Assembly: GCA_021806235.1 (NCBI GenBank) | Contig: JAJZXU010000026.1 | Location: 1 to 64,000 of the forward strand | Direction: 5' to 3' | Length of the DNA: 64,000 nucleotides | Origin: Thermoplasmata archaeon | Lineage (GTDB): Archaea > Thermoplasmatota > Thermoplasmata > Thermoplasmatales > Thermoplasmataceae | Program-made: the position numbers and the translations under genes | Shown here: in pieces, positions 63,044-64,000 of the stretch | Layout: every line of letters begins with the position of its first letter | Position numbering within the stretch: the first letter of the stretch is position 1 | Notes under the pieces: model-generated | The model's database searches: none | What the model saw: only the letters and a program-made list of their open reading frames with translations | What the model was told of the DNA's origin: nothing

Positions 63044-64000
63044 ATGGCAGTAAGTCTTGGATTAGAAGATGTTTTTATAAAATATACAGGATTGACATAT
63101 ATAGATGGCAATGCGGGAATATTAAGGTATCGTGGTTATGACGTGAATGACCTCGTGAAAAATTGTTCCTTTGAGGAAGTGGCATATTTAATGACATATG
63201 GTGAATTACCCAATAAAGAACAGTTATCAAAATTTGAGGATGAATTGAAAAGCAGTTATAAATTGCCCGATCATGTGTTATCATTGATATCTGAACTACC
63301 TGAGGAATCCGACACCTTAACAATGATGGAAACTGCATTTGCATCATTATCGTCAGGGGATTATAAATGGGATAAGGATAATGATAAAAAACAGGTAGCG
63401 AAAATACTGGGTGAAGACCTGGGAATAATATCAAACATATACAGGCATAAAACAGGTAAAAAATTACAGAATCCAGATCCGAAATATGGCTATGCTGAGG
63501 CATTTTTAAGGAATTGCCTTGGTGATAATGTGAATGAAAAAAAGATAGGTGCAATGAATTCAGCATTGATAATATATGTGGACCATGAAGTACCTGCCTC
63601 AACAACAGCCGCTCTGGTTGCATCATCAACATTATCTGATATGTATTCATGCATAACAGCTGCAATAGCCGCATTAAAAGGTCCTCTACACGGTGGAGCC
63701 GCAGAAGCAGCATATAAGCAGTTGTTGCAAATAAAAACTACCGATAACGTTGAACCATGGTTCAATAAAAATATTCTTGAGGACAAAAAGAGATTGATGG
63801 GCTTCGGTCACAGGGTTTACAGGACATATGATCCCAGAATGAAGATATTTAAGGGCATAGCCAAGGATATGATAACGGATAATGAGCAGAAAAAACTGCT
63901 TGACATTGCAGAGAAACTTGAAGATCTTGGTGTTAAAACCTTTGGATCAAAGGGAATATACCCGAATACGGATTATTACTCTGGAATAGTTTTCAATGAA
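63044..64000 (+). CDS. gltA: Citrate synthase (truncated by the window edge)
   Basis: The enzyme condenses oxaloacetate and acetyl-CoA. The visible 319 codons start MAVSLGLEDVFIKYTGLTYI and include LRYRGYDVNDL, GPLHGGAAEAAYK with the first catalytic histidine, and MGFGHRVYRTYDPRMK with the second. The catalytic aspartate lies beyond the edge. The length matches archaeal citrate synthases of about 380 residues. It starts 1 base after the CBS-protein gene and probably shares its mRNA. Confidence 0.96.
   Translation, partial: MAVSLGLEDVFIKYTGLTYIDGNAGILRYRGYDVNDLVKNCSFEEVAYLMTYGELPNKEQLSKFEDELKSSYKLPDHVLSLISELPEESDTLTMMETAFASLSSGDYKWDKDNDKKQVAKILGEDLGIISNIYRHKTGKKLQNPDPKYGYAEAFLRNCLGDNVNEKKIGAMNSALIIYVDHEVPASTTAALVASSTLSDMYSCITAAIAALKGPLHGGAAEAAYKQLLQIKTTDNVEPWFNKNILEDKKRLMGFGHRVYRTYDPRMKIFKGIAKDMITDNEQKKLLDIAEKLEDLGVKTFGSKGIYPNTDYYSGIVFNE

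Noticed and set aside
63075-63786. Minus-strand frames of 212 and 98 codons
   Set aside because: Antisense of citrate synthase, which is well supported.
1-64000. CRISPR array
   Set aside because: No regularly spaced short direct repeats were seen; the repeats found are single pairs of 100-190 bp.

Overview
The window looks like a chromosomal segment of an acidophilic, very AT-rich archaeon of the order Thermoplasmatales, most likely a Picrophilus. This assignment is an inference from gene content and style; no database search was run. The support is a full-length tricorn protease, an archaeal-type prolyl-tRNA synthetase, a fused electron-transfer flavoprotein (beta-alpha), archaeal aspartate-semialdehyde dehydrogenase, an anaerobic-type cobalamin gene set, and many genes whose TATA box lies about 25-30 bases before the start codon, which implies leaderless mRNAs.

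Layout. 0-9.9 kb: secreted DUF4382-like protein, cytosolic gamma-glutamyltransferase, SurE phosphatase, an ABC-2 exporter, a glycolate/lactate dehydrogenase pair (FAD subunit plus Fe-S subunit) and an aspartokinase / aspartate-semialdehyde dehydrogenase operon. 9.9-15.3 kb: HAD phosphatase, ProS, glycosyltransferase, a short TDT-like membrane protein, an MFS carrier and MoaE. 15.3-18.5 kb: a decayed gene, an amino-acid permease, a structured RNA or long leader, an adenosine-specific-kinase family protein, and tRNA-Arg(CCG), whose first base is the last base of the preceding stop codon.

18.5-30.5 kb is an accessory region. Next to the tRNA lie two identical 190-bp repeats, a second diverged repeat pair, relics of one transposon family (a 101-bp piece recurs 9 kb away), a coupled pair of small unknown genes, and a gene broken by two frameshifts. 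Then come a GNAT acetyltransferase, a ParA operon, several unknown genes, a HEPN-like protein with a disrupted 5' end, GmhA, a small membrane protein that seems to start at ATA, and a 513-bp element with perfect 19-bp terminal inverted repeats.

30.5-46.2 kb: UPF0173 hydrolase, hemerythrin-like protein, tricorn protease, small zinc-ribbon proteins, an orphan molybdenum-hydroxylase large subunit, metallo-beta-lactamase hydrolase, acyl-CoA synthetase, a frame-broken DUF4143-type ATPase, a second ABC-2 exporter and an MFS carrier. 46.5-49.9 kb: a compact cluster of a secreted Trp/Gly/Tyr-rich protein, a membrane-anchored extracellular protein and a two-gene ABC exporter. It resembles a toxin/immunity/export operon and is the best candidate for an undescribed system.

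49.9-64 kb: 3-hydroxyacyl-CoA dehydrogenase, cbiJ-cbiC-cbiD, an MFS carrier, an OLD-like ATPase plus TOPRIM/DUF4276-like effector pair (probable defence, effector frameshifted), a lactonase-like hydrolase, the ETF / ETF-quinone oxidoreductase / ferredoxin operon that feeds electrons from fatty-acid or amino-acid oxidation to quinone, a CBS-domain protein, and citrate synthase running off the right edge.
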